From: Taenia hydatigena
Lineage: Eukaryota; Platyhelminthes; Cestoda; Cyclophyllidea; Taeniidae
NCBI GenBank assembly: GCA_036345935.2
Contig: JADWOT020000006.1
Location: 22,007,091-22,071,090 of the forward strand
Length of the DNA stretch: 64,000 nt
Reading direction: 5' to 3'
In this document: in pieces, positions 44,835 through 58,105 of the stretch
Position numbering within the stretch: the first letter of the stretch is position 1
Layout of the letters: the number at the start of each line of letters is the position of its first letter
Program-made: the position numbers and the translations under genes
The notes under the pieces: model-generated
The model's input: only the letters and a program-made list of their open reading frames with translations
The model's database searches: none
What the model was told of the DNA's origin: nothing

Positions 44835-46996
44835 CTATTGTAGAAACATTACAAATTCATTCAAATGGCACTTTATTTTTATTGTAATTTGCTTGGTCCT
44901 AAAGTGATCCACTTTGTGTTGACAAAGCATACGAAGGTATATTTATTATGGCTTATTTCCCTTTTTAACTCGTGCATATTAAAGAGAAGTCAAAAACTGT
45001 TTGAACAATTTATTGCATGGATTTATTTGTATTTCTTAGTTTAGTTTGAAATTTTCAATGAGTTGGGCTTGTAAAAATTATAAAATACAACGAGATTTCT
45101 TTAAGAGTTGCTATTTTTGAAGTCAAACAGAAAACTTGGGTTTAGCTTCCCGCCTAGGTTAGTTCTGATTTACAAGTTGTTTGCAAATATTCACACTTCG
45201 GACGAGATTTGTTTGTTTGTTTGAAAACTGAGTGATGATGGGTACCTAAACAAATATACTTGTTATGGCTTACTACTTATTAGAAGTGGAATGATGAAGA
45301 GAGTCACCGCTTACATTGCATTCTAAAATATCTAAAGAGGTTGCATCTAAGGTTCAGCCTTGTGTTTTTATAATAAATTGTTACCTGGCTTGAACTCCGC
45401 AAACGAGAGGAAATAGCTGCCAGCAGTTTCTGAAAAACGACATAAACGTTATTGTGAGATGAGGAGCACGCAGTCTATTGTGTGTTTGCCAATTACCGAA
45501 ACAACCTACGGCCTTACGTAAAAGTTTAACCGGCATTACTTCATCCTCTAACTGGCCAATTGACTAATTGTCAGTAATTTCGACTAGTATCGTCATGTCA
45601 ATTTTGCGATTTTCTCAAAGATAGCCCATCAAAAACCACTTGCCACTAAGTACTTTTATAGCCTTATTAAACTATAGTGTTTAATTTGTTTGTTCCAGAC
45701 ACAGTGGTGTTTTAATTATCATTTTAAAAATTATTCTCTCAAATTGCCATAATGGTGATATCAGGTCTCAAATAGGGTATGATTACTTTTGAGATCCTTT
45801 AACAGCTACTCTCCTGCAACGATGATGCATGGGGCATTAAATACAAATGGCTTTGAGTTCCTTTAGTTTGCCTTTGTTGTGCATGCTTTGCAAAATCTTG
45901 TCTGTTTGGCCCGCTGAAATGTTAAGGTATGGCTTTGAATGGAAAAAATTATGAGGATAACGTGTTAATTCCCTTAAATTGTGAGTGACATTGTAGAGTG
46001 GTAACTGTCCATTACTGTTGTTTAGAGTAATTAACGCAGTAATAGTTCTGGCCCATAGCAGGCAGGCTTTGCTTTAAAATAAAATTAAAAATAATCCCAG
46101 CCTAGGAACAGAAGAACTGCTCACCAATACAAAACTTTAGGATTACAATCCTAAATTATTTTACTTTATGCCAAATTGCTCGCTTTGAAAAGAGATTACC
46201 CTGACATTATTTATTACCCCAGTGCGCCTAACTTTCAAACATAAAATTGCTTTTCAAGAGAACAAGTTCTTAGGTAATAAAAATTAGCTCGAGTGGGTTA
46301 TTAAACCCCCATATTATAAAAATTTGTAAGGTTTTTACAACCGATCTTGATAAGTACAAAGATAGGTTTCTTCCATTAATCTAGGGGCTGCGCTGAGGTC
46401 GCACTTTTACTTATTATTTTTATCTCATTTCGCATTCTTAGAGTGTACTTGATGTTGGATAAATATCTCTTAAAAGATCCAAACACGCGTTCAGTTCAAC
46501 TTGTAAACTTGCTTATTTAAGTTTCTATAAAGTACGGACAAGGTGGATAAAGTAAATTAAGGAAGTTTTTCCAGGTAGTTAGACATTCATCAGGCAGTCA
46601 ACAGTATGTATGTGTTTGCCAAATCGGTGTCATAAACACCACAAACGCCTTATTCTAGTCTAAAGGAATAATGATTTATGGAAAGTGTATGTATTTATGC
46701 GAATGGCGTATAGTAACCTTTATTCAGACCGTAACTGACATTCTTGGCCTAATTCCCTCCTACCATCATTTTAAAAGTCAGTGTGTAAAGTCGATATTAG
46801 TCTAAATCACATTTCTCCTCCTGGTTGCCTCTTAAATCGCATCACAATGGCGTGTTTTGTCTTTAAAAAAATTGCACCATCACATACCCGGGCCAGTTCA
46901 ACAGCTTTCTTGCAATGTCAACAAAAGCTAAGGCGAACTATAATTACTGATGATAATATAAAAGTCCTTGTGAAAAAAATCTGTTGCAAATACAAC
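44835..46996 (-). other. RhoGEF intron
   Basis: About 2.2 kb of AT-rich intron with no gene or repeat visible. Confidence 0.5.
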
Positions 46997-47362
46997 CTTC
47001 CTATGTGCATAGCCTCTCGTGGGCGTAGCATCCGTGGATGCTGCACAAATAGACGACTGTTCAGAGAGTGAACCTGGTGATGGAGTGTTGATGTGAATGG
47101 CAAGTTGTCGTGACAACTGTGACCGTTCGCTGGGCGGATCGGCGTCGCCTTGGGAGAGACTGCGACGTCGGAAGTGCGTGCGTTGACCATCTGCAGGCAG
47201 CTGAAGGTGGTTTGAATCCTCTAACTGCGTTTGGCTAGGTGCCAAATTAGGCAAAAAGACGTCATCAGGCGTCTGAACGATGTTAGGCACGGAACTGTCA
47301 TGTGGGACTCCAGTTAAAAAGTCCGTTTGATGAGATTGTTCCGGTGAGGCTTCACTTTCCGT
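46997..47362 (-). CDS. RhoGEF tail exon (Ser/Gln/Asp-rich linker)
   Basis: The acceptor CTTCTGTTCTAG precedes 47362. The frame, phase 0 at both ends, reads TESEASPEQSHQTDF, then DDVFLPNLAPSQTQLED, HFRRRSLSQGDADPPSE and INTPSPGSLSEQSS, to the donor AGGAAG|GTTGTA. The TAG of the acceptor itself stops the upstream frame, so splicing is required. RRRSLS is a typical basophilic-kinase phosphorylation motif. An alternative donor at CCAG|GTTCAC would break the phase with the next exon. The linker looks disordered. Confidence 0.65.
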
Positions 47363-49240
47363 CTAGAACAGAAGATCAAAGGCTGCTAAATGCAAACCAC
47401 AACAGCATGTACTGTAATAGCAACGCATTCTTACGGAATGTTTATTTCGGTTGCGACATTATAGGGTACCTGTGCCAAGCAGGTTATTCTGGTTTGGTAC
47501 GTTAGTTAATAATACTTAAGGATAATTGCCTGTGCGCATTGCTGTATGATGAAAGTGTATTTGCAGGGAGTCAGTATTCAATAAGAATGCACTTACCATG
47601 TAACCGCTTTGAAAAGTACTGCACAAGCTTAAATGGCAGTTTTTCATGCTCAAACACGTAATTACAACGACTGATTAAAGACCATAAAAGTAATATGTTT
47701 ACAGTGTGGAGGATAAAATGAATGATATCCCCTCATTCCAGTAAAATTTGGGTAACCAAGTGGTTTAAAGTGAAATGTATTTGAATGTATTAGGTTTCTT
47801 AACGGTGAAGTGTCCAGTCAAGTGGCTGCATTGAATGATTTGCCAAGGGCTAGCAAGTTAATTTTGCAACATATTCTAATGCGTTTCAAAACACTCGAAA
47901 AGTATTTTATCTTACTAGAAGAACTCTTTAGCAATTCGATATTATTAAAAGAAGACAGAATCGCGTGAGCTCTTGGTTCCCCTCAGAGCTGCATTCCCAC
48001 TAAGCATCATGGTCTTTTTTATTATTAATTCATGCCCTTTTCCATGCTGCTTTGGTTTGGACCGAAGAGTTTAAAGTTTTGTTATGTTCTAAAACCATGC
48101 CTAAGCAGGATAATTTTGCCTTATGGTTACAGCGATGGTGATGATTAGCGCAACTTCAAGCCAATTTTTACTCATTGTGTTTACTCCGACGGCAATATTT
48201 TTTATTAATTTAGTAGCATTATTTTCCTTCCTAGCTGAATTTATTTAGATCTGATGGATCTTTTAGCATAATTTTAGCTCTTGATTTTTGTCGACTTGGC
48301 AGAAAGTTATTTACCATGGAGAATGACCGTTTGATTATGGCAAAAGTAAATAGGATCGTTGATCAAGCTGTCATGTTTGAGGTGTGCCAAAAACAAAATC
48401 ACTCAAACAAAAAGTCAAAGGCTTATTTTTAATTGACGCGTGAACACTTTAAATATGCATTAAACCCAGGGAAACGCATGACTTGTTTTCAAAAGATCAA
48501 GGATTTGGCAACCAAATGCATCTGTCAAACTGGATTTAGTCGTGTTAACAAAAGTTAATAAAACTTGAATGCTGTTTCAACACGTCTTACTTAGCAAGAA
48601 ATGGTTTGCAATTTCCAAAATCCTGCAAATTTAGTTTTTAACTTTCATCTGCATGTGCCGTATTAAAAATTACTATTTCTGCTTTACGAATTGCAAAATT
48701 AAGCAGCTTTGTTCTACTTAAAACAGGCTTGCCTGCTTCCATTGGTGAATGTAGGAAACTACTTTAAGCTATGCTCAGTATGCTAATATTAATGCTGAAA
48801 AATATGCATATCGTTTCAAAATGTACATGTGTAAATCAAGCCTTGGTAATGACTTTCAACTGCCCATTAATCACAGTTTTACATAACCTATTCACTTTGA
48901 AGTGTCCTGCCCTACTAAAGACGTAATGCTCCGTATTATCGTGGTCAAAATTTATGTACATTATTGTAGTTTACAGGTTGCCGAGGCGAGTTTTCTGCCA
49001 ACAGTAACCTAATATCTTTTAAATGGGGCAGGCATTCATTTTATTCTTAAAAATGTGCAAGAGTAGGTAGGCATGTGGGTAGTCATTTTTTATTTACAAC
49101 AAGATGGTTAGCAAGCCTCCCAGTCCACTTTTATCTGCAATATAAGTTTGGTTCAATGAGTGGCACAATCAAGAGGGTTAACATTGTAAGCAAAAAGGAT
49201 TGAATTTATAACAATGATATGCAAGAATAGCTTAACTAAC
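47363..49240 (-). other. RhoGEF intron
   Basis: About 1.9 kb of AT-rich intron without visible structure. Confidence 0.5.
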
Positions 49241-49335
49241 CCATCTCTCAAGGGAACGGTTCTCCGAGAGCTGCTTCCACCAGTCGACTTGAGGGGCGGA
49301 TACACCACGGAAGTGGATGGAACCCTGGATTTTGT
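49241..49335 (-). CDS. Small RhoGEF exon joining the PH domain to the tail
   Basis: This 95-nt exon was found by composition and phase. It is a GC-rich island in AT-rich intron, with acceptor AAATTTTAG and donor GATGG|GTTAGT on the minus strand. It enters in phase 1 and leaves in phase 0, exactly bridging the exons at 50490 and 47362. It reads DKIQGSIHFRGVSAPQ, then VDWWKQLSENRSLERW. The Trp-rich amphipathic content suggests a short ordered helix after the PH domain. Confidence 0.6.
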
Positions 49336-50489
49336 CTAAAATTTTAACGTTAGATGCAAGGGTGCTTACATAATTACGCAGATACCTTCTTATTTATCAC
49401 TTTGTTTTAGAGCGGGAGGTCTAATCTTTATTTTATGCTGATGGAATGACACTAAGCTGTTTTGTAATGTTTGCTAATTCCATTGGGAGGGTTTTCCGGC
49501 ATTGCTAAAATGTTTATTCTGTCAAATTTGGTTCCATTCTCTAGTGGAACCAATGTTTGTATTTTCATTTTAATTCTACCTTGATTCGTGCCAGCTGCTT
49601 AATGAAAGGTGTTGCATGTAACGGAAAAGCGTTTAGGCAAACATTTTGGCTCATTTCAACCGCATTTTAATGGGTTGTGGAAAGGTAAATTTAGCTAGAT
49701 AAATCAACGCTTTAAATTCGTTGATTTCTGACGGTCAACATGGATGGTTGAAGGAAGATTCTAACACATTCACTGCATTCCATTTAATTTGTAAGCCATT
49801 AATTCTATCCTTTATGCTCTCACATGTTTCGCATTATTCCCGCCCGACATTCATTTCTGTATCTTGTAATCGGCATGTCTTGCTTTCTAATTTACAGCCC
49901 TCCCTTGGGTGGAAAAGCGATTGAGTTGTAAAATAAAAGTAATAGTTGACGTGGCACAATACAAATTTGTATCTGTAGAAACCGGAACTGGATAGATTAT
50001 TGTTATGGTTGCCCATGTAGCACTTTCTCACACCTAAAAATCGTCTGTATTCACCAAAATATTTTGTGCAAAAGTCATAATTGTTTGGGCTTAGAAGATA
50101 TGGTGTGTAAAACTTACTGTAGGCAAAGTGTTTTCGTTAAGAAACGTGCCACTCAAAGTATAGGATGTGCAATTAAATAGGAGCTGCTTGTAAGTCTGAT
50201 GCTGTCTGCCATGTCGCACCAACGTTATGCCTACCTAATCTTTCAGAATAACTTTTTCAAGCAACATTCTTAGCTTTTTACAGGTAAAGTTAATAGAATT
50301 TCTAGATAAGAAAAGCGTGCTTAAAATTATTCTAATGGTAGCTGTAAATGAATTGATTGAGCTAGAACATCATTATTTTAGTGTCATGAATGTAATGTAA
50401 AATGATATTTTAAGTAAGGTTGCTTAGATAAGTGTAAAATTTGTCAATTGTCTTGTGTGTGTGTGTGCATTTAGAAGTAAATGCGCTAC
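49336..50489 (-). other. RhoGEF intron
   Basis: About 1.15 kb, AT-rich, with a (GT)n run near its 5' end (about 50454-50467). Confidence 0.5.
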
Positions 50490-51042
50490 CAGCATTTTCA
50501 TCGACGTTTGTGTTACTATCACCACTACCGTCCACTAGCTGAGTGATAGAAGAATGAGCAGAGAGAAAGGCATTCCTCTGATCACTGCGCCAGTTGGTAC
50601 AGAGGGAGGTCATATCAGTGGAGGAGAGAGTCTTGGCCTGGCGACGCATACTGCACACATAGTGGAAGCGACGAGGATTCTGCAATGCCAACTGCAGCTG
50701 TGCTTGCATCGTGACGATGTCCGCCAATTCGCGCAACCAGGCGTCGCGGGCGGCCTCCGCACCGGGGTCGAGGATAAAGACTACTTCGCTAGAAGGTGAC
50801 TCATCCGCCACCGCGAACCACAGGCGGTCGGGCGCACAGCACCCCGCCGAAGCCGTTGCCTTGCCCGTACTTTCCAGCATCACACTCTCCGACAGAGGGT
50901 GCCTCGATGTCACGTCGGAAGAGGCATTTGTAGTGAAGGTGTCATTGGTGACGGATGTCTTGAGAACGGCGGTTTTCTGCAGTACTTTAGACTTCACCTC
51001 GGGAGAGTTGGAGTACTCCATATTTGGGGATAGCCAATAGGG
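50490..51042 (-). CDS. RhoGEF exon with the C-terminal half of the PH domain
   Basis: Starts in phase 0 after the acceptor TTTAACATTTAG (PYWLSPNMEYSNSPEVK). A Ser/Thr-rich insertion of about 70 residues leads to the PH-domain end: RLWFAVADESPSSEVVFIL, then AEAARDAWLRELADIV. The Trp in DAWLREL is the conserved Trp of the final PH helix. QAQLQLALQNPRRFHY corresponds to the ...LNAL.SPIEYQR end of the Trio/Kalirin PH2 domain. This motif is the main reason for the family call. The exon ends in phase 1 at GCTG|GTAGCG. Trio-type GEFs activate Rac, RhoG or RhoA; which one cannot be told without the DH domain. Note the GT microsatellite just inside the intron (about 50454-50467). Confidence 0.65.
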
Positions 51043-54000
51043 CTAAATGTTAAAAAACTTGCAAATCTAATAATACATTAAAATGAGTAAATTAAATAGC
51101 AATGCAAATGGATGATTTTTCGCTCTTGCGTAGATCACAATGATCTACTTTTTATTCAAAAAAAATATAAAAAACACCGTCGATAAAAGTGCATCTGAAA
51201 ATTACTTAAAATAAGGCTTTTGACATTCATGTTTCTCGGGACTTTGGTCAATGTCACCAATGATCAGATAATATTATTTTGCATTTGCTGTATCACTTTA
51301 CAAAGATATTGCTTCGAAATCAACTATAAAATTTAATTGTATCTAAAGGACTCTACTAAAACTGCAAAGTATTTTTGCTTGCCCTTTGAAGTTGTATTTT
51401 TTTGGCTCCACAGTAGTTAAACAAATAATAATATTACTTGTTTGTTTTTGCCATTTTTCTTTAAGATGACAGCAAGATTTGGCAATAGAAGTGAGCAAAA
51501 CTGAATTGATTTGCAATTTATGGTGATTTTAAAAGGTTGGGATGCACTGCTTTTAGCATTAAAATGGGTAGAATGTCACTTGTTAGCTAGCATTGAGGAA
51601 CTGTTATTTCTTCTGCATTATGTGCAGAACAATTTTTCAGCAGTTAGGACAGCATCATCAACTATGCAAATGTGTCACTGGAGTTTACAGCTGAATGCTT
51701 CTTTTGTAACAGCGGCTGACAGGTCCCACAGACAGTGTGATGCGTGCGTAGACTAGCTGTCACTCCCACTTCTCAACAATTAAAGTGTTTTGTTCCAAAA
51801 GTAAAGATTTACTTTGTACTTCTAAAATGCAAAACCGATGTAGGCAATTTAAGGCTTTTTGAGTATAATTTTAGCACAGCGATGAAAAATGTGTTTGGAT
51901 GGTAACGAGTGAATTTGTTTTCCAAACAAATAATTTGTGGATTTATTTATAGGTTTAAATGTATACATTACAAGTTTTTCCTTGCAGTGTACTGCATTTT
52001 GTAATTTCAATGTCAGTATTACATTAATTCTAGGTTGATAAAGAAGTTCTACAATCATACTTGGCATTATATTTGATAACAAAAATTTTGATGCAGAGCA
52101 TCTGAATGCAGCTTTTAGCATCTACTCATCTTTACCTGCATTTTCCAATGCCTTTTAATTTTCGCATGCCTTTGCTGCTAATTTAGCGGTAGTTCATCAC
52201 TGCTTCTATTGAAAAGTCAACGAATTTCCCTGCAATAGTTAAGTAAGCTTAAATAGCTGGTTCTAATCTCAGGGGAGGCTCAAATTTTTAAAAGCTTAAA
52301 AAGAAAAACTGCTTGTAGACACATATAAATAAGATTGTTTATCTCAATGTTGGATTAGTTCCCTTAATCAGCAGCATGCGCTTTTATGAGAAATGGAGTT
52401 AGAATTAAAGAAGTTGGCTGGCTCAAACAAGCATTTGTTCCAAAATTTGGCTCTGTAAACCCAATTGCTTGCATAGCGTAGTTTTACTTTTACTTCCCAA
52501 CTATGAAATGTTGTGTAGTCCTAAATGGACAACATCAACTTCTCCTAAACTTTTTTCAAATTCTTTAAACGAATTTATGGAAGCGCATACACTGTCATTT
52601 GATTCGCCAACCTACAATCAAGCAATGCTTTCCAAAGGTTTTTGAGAATAATTTTAGGCTTAACTTGTATGATCTAGGATCCTGATCTGCTCTTTGCTAT
52701 TTCGACGTAGCTAGCTTTGATGAAACCTGCACTGCAAGGCCGAATCTCAATTCAGATTAGTGTAAGTTTCCAGAACCAGTTTAAAATTGCATTAATCACT
52801 AAACAAAGAAATAAATACACTCCCCTTAATTTAAAGTCACTTAAACACTACTTGTCTCGGTGCAAAAGTAAAACTTGAACAGTCTTTCCAAAAATCTGGT
52901 CACAGATAAAGCTGTATCAGAATGGTTTCATTTTTTGCAAAGCTAAACTCAGCTAAAATTAACCAAAAGGCCGATTTCTTTTCCAAGTTTTTGGAAACCG
53001 CCGGTCCAGCAACTATAACTTTTTATGGGTAACACGAATGGCATTTAATAACCATTATAAATATGGTCGAATTCTAAGATTACTTTTCTACTTTCGTTTA
53101 AGTTGTGTAAAAATAGTAGCATGAATACAAGTCTCGCGTTTTAGTGAAACAACCACCCACTTTTAGTTGAGGATATGTGTTTGGTAAGTACAATTATTTT
53201 ATAGCAAAGCTGTAATCAAGGCTTCAAATTTTAGATCAAACCGATGATTACCTGGTTCTTGATCATTGCATAAGAAACTTGTAGCACGCAAATTTTATTG
53301 ACAACGGGTTGCCCACCAGCAATTGTCGAAAACATTCGGCCACTTTGCTGCACCTGTAAAAGTCTTTTCTAATGGATCAAAGAAGTGCATCTTGCACAAG
53401 TTCATTTGGTTTGCAATCATAGCTATCGAAGGCTTGATGGGTTTGATCGAATGATTTCAAGATAATCTGCTTTAAACAAGCTAAATTTGTTGAGTTTTGC
53501 AAAAATGGCATAAATGAATAAAATATATTCTCTTGTTGCACATCTTGCTATCTATTGTTATTTAATTGCAGTCTTAGAGTTAAAACGTGCATGTATAAAC
53601 TGCTGCAACATTTGAATCTCATCACTTTGGGAAATCAACAGAAAAAGGGTAAAAATATCCGTCCATACTTTAAAAGAAATAAAACGATGTAGTTTTTAAG
53701 AAAATGGTGCTCATAAAGTTTGCTTACTTTTTGTAAGGGCGTGGAAATGCAGTTTTGTGAATGGTGGGTGCATTGAAAGAAAACAATTAACAGTCGCTAT
53801 ATTTACCCTTCCTTTTGGTTTTTGCCAAGTTAGTCAAGCAAATGCAAAAACCTTGAAAAAATATGCAAGATTAGTGAGGGTAGATAACCACTTCAAAAGG
53901 TAACCACCCTTGCAGTTTGGGCACTACAGCAGGAAAATCTAGCATTTGAGACGCCAGAACTGGGTCGAGTAAATTAAGTCTTTTACGACTGTAGTGTCGT

Positions 54001-55968
54001 GATAAGCCATAACTCTCGTAAAAAAGCCATAGTTTCTTACCATATTTTTGCAAGTAAATTTCCTTTAATTCTTTGCAACTATTTGATTAATAGAACTGCA
54101 AAATTTTTGAGTTTTTTTGTACCAAACTAATATACTGTTTGTATGCTCGCAGTATTCTTTCCTTGTATGCGTTTTTTGTGCTGCACTGGATCGCACAATT
54201 AAGAAATCATCAAAAGCAACAAAGAATAAATCAACTACCACTATGCAAATAGTGTATAAAAGCAAAAATTTACAGATCAGTTGATTAAGGGATTCGGATT
54301 AAAGCTGATTGTTTGTGAACAATGCACCCGAAAGCCTGTAAATGTACATCTTGGTTTTAATCTAGTTGTATGTCCTCTCGCGTTAATGACTTCCAAATTA
54401 ATCTAATTTGAATATTGTACACGCTAAATAAATGAACAACTTTTGTGATCTGATGAGCTTTTGTTTTTTTGCTGCGAAACCAGTCTCTTGATTTGGCATA
54501 GGAACGTTTGCTCTTGTCCATATTTTGAAAAAGTTGGGCTTAAATTTTTCATTCCTTACTTCTTTGGGGCTGTTGGATATCAAGGTGGCAAATTACAAAG
54601 TGAAATGTTTTATTTGACCTTAAGCTTTTTATAATCTGCCATTCTAATGTGCTTCCCTTCAGTGGTCTGGAAATTTTCTGTGAATGCAAACAACGGCAAT
54701 GAGCACAGCTTGGCGAACTTGTCCTTGGTTTGGTACTTGTGTAAATAAATGTCCCTTACGATAAGAATTCACTGGTAAAGCAATAAGCATTTTTACAATA
54801 CAGGCAAAAAGCTCACTTCAAAAAAATACAAATCGTTTTTTGCACAACTTAGCCTTGTATTGTGGTTTTACTAGGTTAAATTACAAATTACTGACAAAAG
54901 TTTATAACACTCAACATCATAGTTAAGAAATATCTCCAATTAAAAACACTCAAGAAGAGCAACAGAATTGGGTTAGCACTACTATCTTGTATTTTTAATT
55001 TTTATTTGCTGCATAATTTTTGCAGCATCGCTCGAATTTATGTCTATTTTTTTGTTAATTTAGGGTTGACATTTGACACTGGCGTAGTGAAATGTAGACA
55101 CGCGATGGCGTTGGCGGCCGCAAAATGCATCATTTGCCTACGCCTCCAATCCTCTACACAGGCGTTTATCATTTCATCCCTGAAATCGGTGTTGCGGTAA
55201 CAACACGCATTCACACAAAATAAATAGACTTCAAAATTAATATTAAAGACCACTTTAAAACTCTTTCGAGTGCTTCTGGTGTAAGTAAATTGAAGTGATG
55301 CGATTCGCATAAACTTTGTAAAAAACAAAAAATAACATCATTTTTATGTTTTTGTTGCGGAAACATTCAGCGTCACGCAATTAAGGATGCCTCTTTAAAT
55401 CCACTTTTGTTTCAGAAGGTTTTCATCTAGTAGACTGCAATTTTTAGTGCTATAAGCGTTGCTAAAATAGCAAACTTTCAAGCTAGTTTTTACGGTAATC
55501 AGTAGACAAAGGTAACAACTTTCTTGCATAAATCTAGACAGCTTCCAATAAAAAGCTTGCTACGACCCCTAGCCAAATTACCATCGTTTAAGCTGAGCAT
55601 TATAGTCATAAGGACTATGGTACGTGTCAAGTGAAATTAATTTAAAAATGAACCAACTCAAGTAGTTCTTAATAAACCTGAATTTAGAATTCCGAACGTA
55701 TATTCAAACAGTCATGGGAAGCGAATTCATGACCAGAGGTAGTTATTTATTATGAAAATGTCAACTTCTTTTTTACATCTTAGTGTTAACTTATGACGAA
55801 TTTTGCTAGTCCCTGTTCGACTTCAGCAGTTCCCATAATTAATTTGTTCTTTTCAAATTTGTTTTACTTGCAGTTTTTAATTAAAATTAGGTTATAATTT
55901 ACATAATTTGACAGTCCAAAATACTTGGAATACGAACATCAAAAATACATTCTGGGAAAGAAGCTTAC
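51043..55968 (-). other. Large RhoGEF intron inside the PH domain
   Basis: About 4.9 kb of AT-rich sequence dividing the PH domain. Frames at 51511-51756 (plus) and 51849-52121 (minus) lack support. A TATAAAAGC at about 54254 has no coding frame behind it. A locally GC-richer patch at 55085-55170 is open in short frames only. Confidence 0.45.
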
Positions 55969-56438
55969 CACAAATGCCATTCGGTTGACCTTGACAGCGT
56001 GGAGAAACTTGTAAGAAGACTGACGAAATGGATCTGGAGGCGCTGACCATCCCAACTTAGGCCATGTACTGCCAAGATCTGATTCTAGACTGCTAAGGTG
56101 ACTTCCGTGTCGGCGGATGTGGACGGTCCTACGGACAGCTGGACTTCGACCACCAGTAAAGAGAGGCATGTGATTACCGTCGTCAGTCTGCAATCTCTGC
56201 GGTCGTTGGGGCTTCAAATCAAGGCGCGTGTTGCCGGTCCGATGAACCAGGGAACCAGAACCAAAGACGACACGACCGAAGTTTGCTTGAAAACTATTGC
56301 CTACAGCAGTGGCCTCTGGAGAGTTGTTGTTAGTGGTTGAAGACGTGCTGTCCTCGGTGATGATGAGGCATTGATCAAAGAGGAATACGCGACACTCCGT
56401 AAAATGAAGGTTTATGGATTTCTGTGCTGCTGTACAGC
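55969..56438 (-). CDS. RhoGEF exon with the central PH-domain strands and a long insertion
   Basis: On the minus strand the exon reads CTAAQKSINLHFTECR, then VFLFDQCLIITED, matching the RRIFLFEQ-IVIFSE strands of Trio/Kalirin/ARHGEF25 PH domains. About 100 residues of Ser/Asn-rich and basic sequence follow, then SSYKFLHAVKVNRMAFV, equivalent to the ...KNSIKVSCL... strand. The donor TTTGTG|GTAAGC is canonical (phase 0). Two acceptors are possible: TTTAG at 56439-56440, used here, or CACAG giving a start at 56421. The insertion between strands is unusual for a PH domain and probably a disordered surface loop. Confidence 0.65.
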
Positions 56439-57876
56439 CTAAACAGACGCGGTCAAAAGAATTAGAAGTCATTTTAATCATTGTCAGCGTTGCCTATTTA
56501 AGTTCAAATCTTGTTGCAAATGCATTAAGCCAGCTAAATTAGATTTCTTTCTTCATTAGAATGATTGTGCCCACATTTGTAGCGCTTAAAAAGGTCCTCT
56601 TAAAAATTTCTATAGGCACGAAGTTGGAATTGTATTTTGGTAAAAAAACGTCAGCCACTGTTTTTAGTCAAAATAGTGGATGGTGATAATCTGTTTGGAG
56701 TAAATCAAATCCCAAAAGTTTCCAGCTTTTTCGCCTTACGTCACAACGGAACAAGTTTTTTGAATAGTAAAACATGTTGTTTATTATAGAAAAAGTAACT
56801 TTTCTAAATGACATTTTTTAGTAAAACCAAATAAGAGGTCTGTTAAGAATTCTCATTGATAGCATGAAGTTAAAAAGTGTGAAGAAGCATCCTCATTATC
56901 AAAAGCTCATGCAAGTTGACCTCTAAACTTGTACTTCAAATGCGCTCCTTTAATATTAAGTATAATAAGTGGATATGCCCCAGAAATGAAAAATTGTTTG
57001 CGCTTGCAAAGCAAATGGAAACCTAAGATTATAAATTTAGCTGGTTATCAAAAGATGACGATTATACGGGATACGGCTGCCAATCTATTTTAACTTGGTT
57101 CCTGTGTCCTAGTAAATTTTGCAAAGATTTTCTCAAATTCATTAGTCCTTGCAGCAAAATCACTAAAAATAGATGTTTCAACGCAAGAAATACTTAAAAT
57201 CTTAGCCTTCAAAAATGATTGATAAAAAATCAAAATGTTTAACTCAACTTTCTGCATAAGCAATGTGTTTTAAAAGGTCACAAAATGGCTCTAACATCAG
57301 TTTCGTCTTTACACTTCGTACGAGCAAGTAGGATAAGACTGTGCTGCAAAAAAGTTAGATCCCGTTAAGAACTAACCGGTCTGCGGAATTTTCCGAGGCA
57401 TTTGCAAACGTGACTTAAATTGATACTTAGTTAAAGAAAAAATGGCATACAATTGTTACTAATCCAGCCAAAACTAATTTTGTCATAAGTTGCGCAATTT
57501 AACACATTTAAAGAAACGCATAAATTTCAGAGCTTAAACCGTACTGTTGCGGAAGAAAAATTTGTTTGAACGATTGAATACTAAGAATGTTGGTTTCACA
57601 CGCAATTGTTATTCACTTTATTATTCACCCCAATCTTCCAAACTGCTTTGCGCAGAGTAAAATTATTTTCCAAGGCTTTACCTCCTTACGTATGAGATGT
57701 AGAACTTGTTACTTTCGCGAAAGACGCTATTTTTACCTATAGCTAGGGTGATCAGTCTATTTGCTAAGTAAATATCATAATCCAAAATACATGCTTCAAT
57801 GCATTCAAAAAAAGGCTTGACGAATTACATTTGACCAATAGGCGACATTGACTGCACTCGATATTTTTGTTATCAC
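56439..57876 (-). other. RhoGEF intron
   Basis: About 1.4 kb of AT-rich intron; nothing else seen. Confidence 0.45.
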
Positions 57877-58105
57877 TATTGAGACGAATGAAGGAGGTTG
57901 ATGTCACAGCTCTGCGTTTGACTACGAGAGGAGCGCTGTCTTGAGAATAGGAGTAGTGCGTGCCAGACTTGGCGAGCACTTGTCTTGCCACCGTCCGCGC
58001 TGTTTGTAGGTCAGCTCGTACGGTGCGAGCCACGTACATAGCACCGAAGAGACGCAGATTTCCCTGATTCGTCACGGAACCCGGGAACCCAACTATTTGT
58101 GCCGC
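57877..58105 (-). CDS. RhoGEF exon with the start of the PH domain
   Basis: The acceptor TTTATTTGATAG precedes 58105. The frame, phase 0, reads AAQIVGFPGSVTNQGNLRLF, which lines up with the linker and first PH strand of Trio/Kalirin (GRLQGF-G--VAQGKLLLQD). A long loop follows, GAMYVARTVRADLQTARTV onward. The 3' border is uncertain: AATA|GTGATA (57877) gives phase 1 and fits the acceptor at 56438, but CAAAT|GTAATT further on is possible. The DH domain should lie upstream; I could not find it before 64000. Confidence 0.55.
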
